43,845 nucleotides of DNA, from NCBI GenBank assembly GCA_022340585.1, contig JAJDNS010000150.1, positions 1 through 43,845 of the forward strand, read 5' to 3'. The translations under genes were made by a program, and so were the position numbers. Positions 43,638 through 43,845 of this stretch are shown here, one piece after another. The notes beneath the pieces were generated by a model, which searched no databases, was not told the origin of the DNA, and saw only the letters and a list, made by a program, of their open reading frames with translations. The stretch is from Acidobacteriota bacterium (GTDB taxonomy: Bacteria > Acidobacteriota > Vicinamibacteria > Fen-336). Position 1 is the stretch's first letter. Each line of letters opens with the position of its first letter.

Positions 43638-43678
43638 TTAAAATCGGCACAGTGTGGGTTCGAGTCCCACCACCAGCA
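43605..43678 (+). tRNA. tRNA with UAA anticodon (Leu?), class-I shape
   Basis: A 74-nt cloverleaf: acceptor GCTGGTG/CACCAGC (7 bp), D stem GCC/GGC, anticodon stem GCCGA/TCGGC with loop CTTAAAA, T stem GTGGG/CCCAC with loop TTCGAGT, and discriminator A. The anticodon at positions 34-36 is TAA (reads UUA, Leu). The variable loop is only 5 nt (ACAGT), whereas bacterial tRNA-Leu normally has a long class-II arm. CCA is not encoded. Fold is certain; isotype is doubtful. Confidence 0.85.
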
Positions 43679-43845
43679 CAACCCAGCGGCAGCTGGTGTC
43701 ATCCTCCTCGAGCGTCAGTGTCTCCTCTCCGGTGGTCTGTCATCGGGGCCGGGTTCATGTCCGGGTAGTGACGGGCGTCGTAGGCCCCGTAGGGTTCCGC
43801 CGTGCTGATGTCGTCGTCTGTGCCGGGCTGCCTGTCGGGCCCGTC
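43679..43845. other. Window end, no gene seen
   Basis: The 167 bases after the tRNA show no gene, repeat or RNA that I can support. Confidence 0.4.

Noticed and set aside
43289..43702. 137-residue minus-strand ORF over the nucleotidyltransferase end and the tRNA
   Set aside because: It is antisense to a motif-supported gene, and its start reads through the tRNA (WWWDSNPH...FKSA), another typical tRNA artefact.

Overview
The window is about 44 kb of very GC-rich bacterial chromosome with tightly packed genes. Several traits point to an uncultured Acidobacteriota-type lineage (Thermoanaerobaculia-like): a Pkn-type Ser/Thr kinase fused to a TolB/PD40 beta-propeller, many Tat-exported enzymes, basic histone-H1-like proteins, and GTG/TTG starts. 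Myxococcota cannot be excluded, and the assignment is an inference from gene content only. Many start codons lie 7-12 nt behind an extended -10 box (TGnTAnnnT), so leaderless transcripts appear common.

Layout. 1-7.8 kb: 3' part of a large NAD-type glutamate dehydrogenase, a complete NADP-type glutamate dehydrogenase (gdhA), a palindrome-rich REP/BIME-like intergenic region, and a receiver/PEP-pyruvate-binding-domain protein. 7.8-12.7 kb: four minus-strand genes (Gfo/Idh/MocA oxidoreductase, phosphotriesterase-like hydrolase, DUF4432 epimerase-like protein, DUF362 protein), three with twin-arginine signals; this looks like sugar or lactone catabolism. 12.8-18 kb: a two-domain VOC lipoprotein, a 58-aa lipoprotein, a membrane protein with an embedded spermidine-synthase-like domain, an exported glycerophosphodiesterase-like protein and a small basic protein. 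18-24.9 kb: kinase/propeller gene, a frameshifted carboxymuconolactone decarboxylase, a GH27-like glycosidase, then about 1.4 kb of decayed genes including a broken nucleotidyltransferase cassette. 24.9-29.4 kb: exported serine beta-lactamase-like protein, tRNA-Phe, recA, an H1-tail/ABM-like fusion and a small ORF. 29.4-39.5 kb: M1 peptidase, membrane proteins, DUF721/DciA, a zinc-ribbon/receiver protein, maf, a ResB-like protein, an overlapping aroA-aroK-phosphoesterase operon, and an RsbW-type ATPase. 39.5-43.8 kb: GT39 transferase, inositol monophosphatase-type enzyme, then a module bounded by 39-bp direct repeats and ending in a tRNA gene.

Most interesting region. A 1.5-kb segment (42.05-43.64 kb) encodes a winged-helix protein overlapping (ATGA) a DUF6036-type nucleotidyltransferase. 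It has a perfect palindrome over its promoter, and 39-bp perfect direct repeats that contain the 5' half of a tRNA gene flank it. The upstream copy supplies the stop codon of the neighbouring phosphatase gene. The tRNA has a UAA (Leu) anticodon but a short, class-I variable loop. This looks like a compact tRNA-targeted cargo module, toxin-antitoxin-like or defence-like, with no integrase visible. A second, broken nucleotidyltransferase cassette of similar two-gene ATGA design lies at 24.06-24.87 kb.
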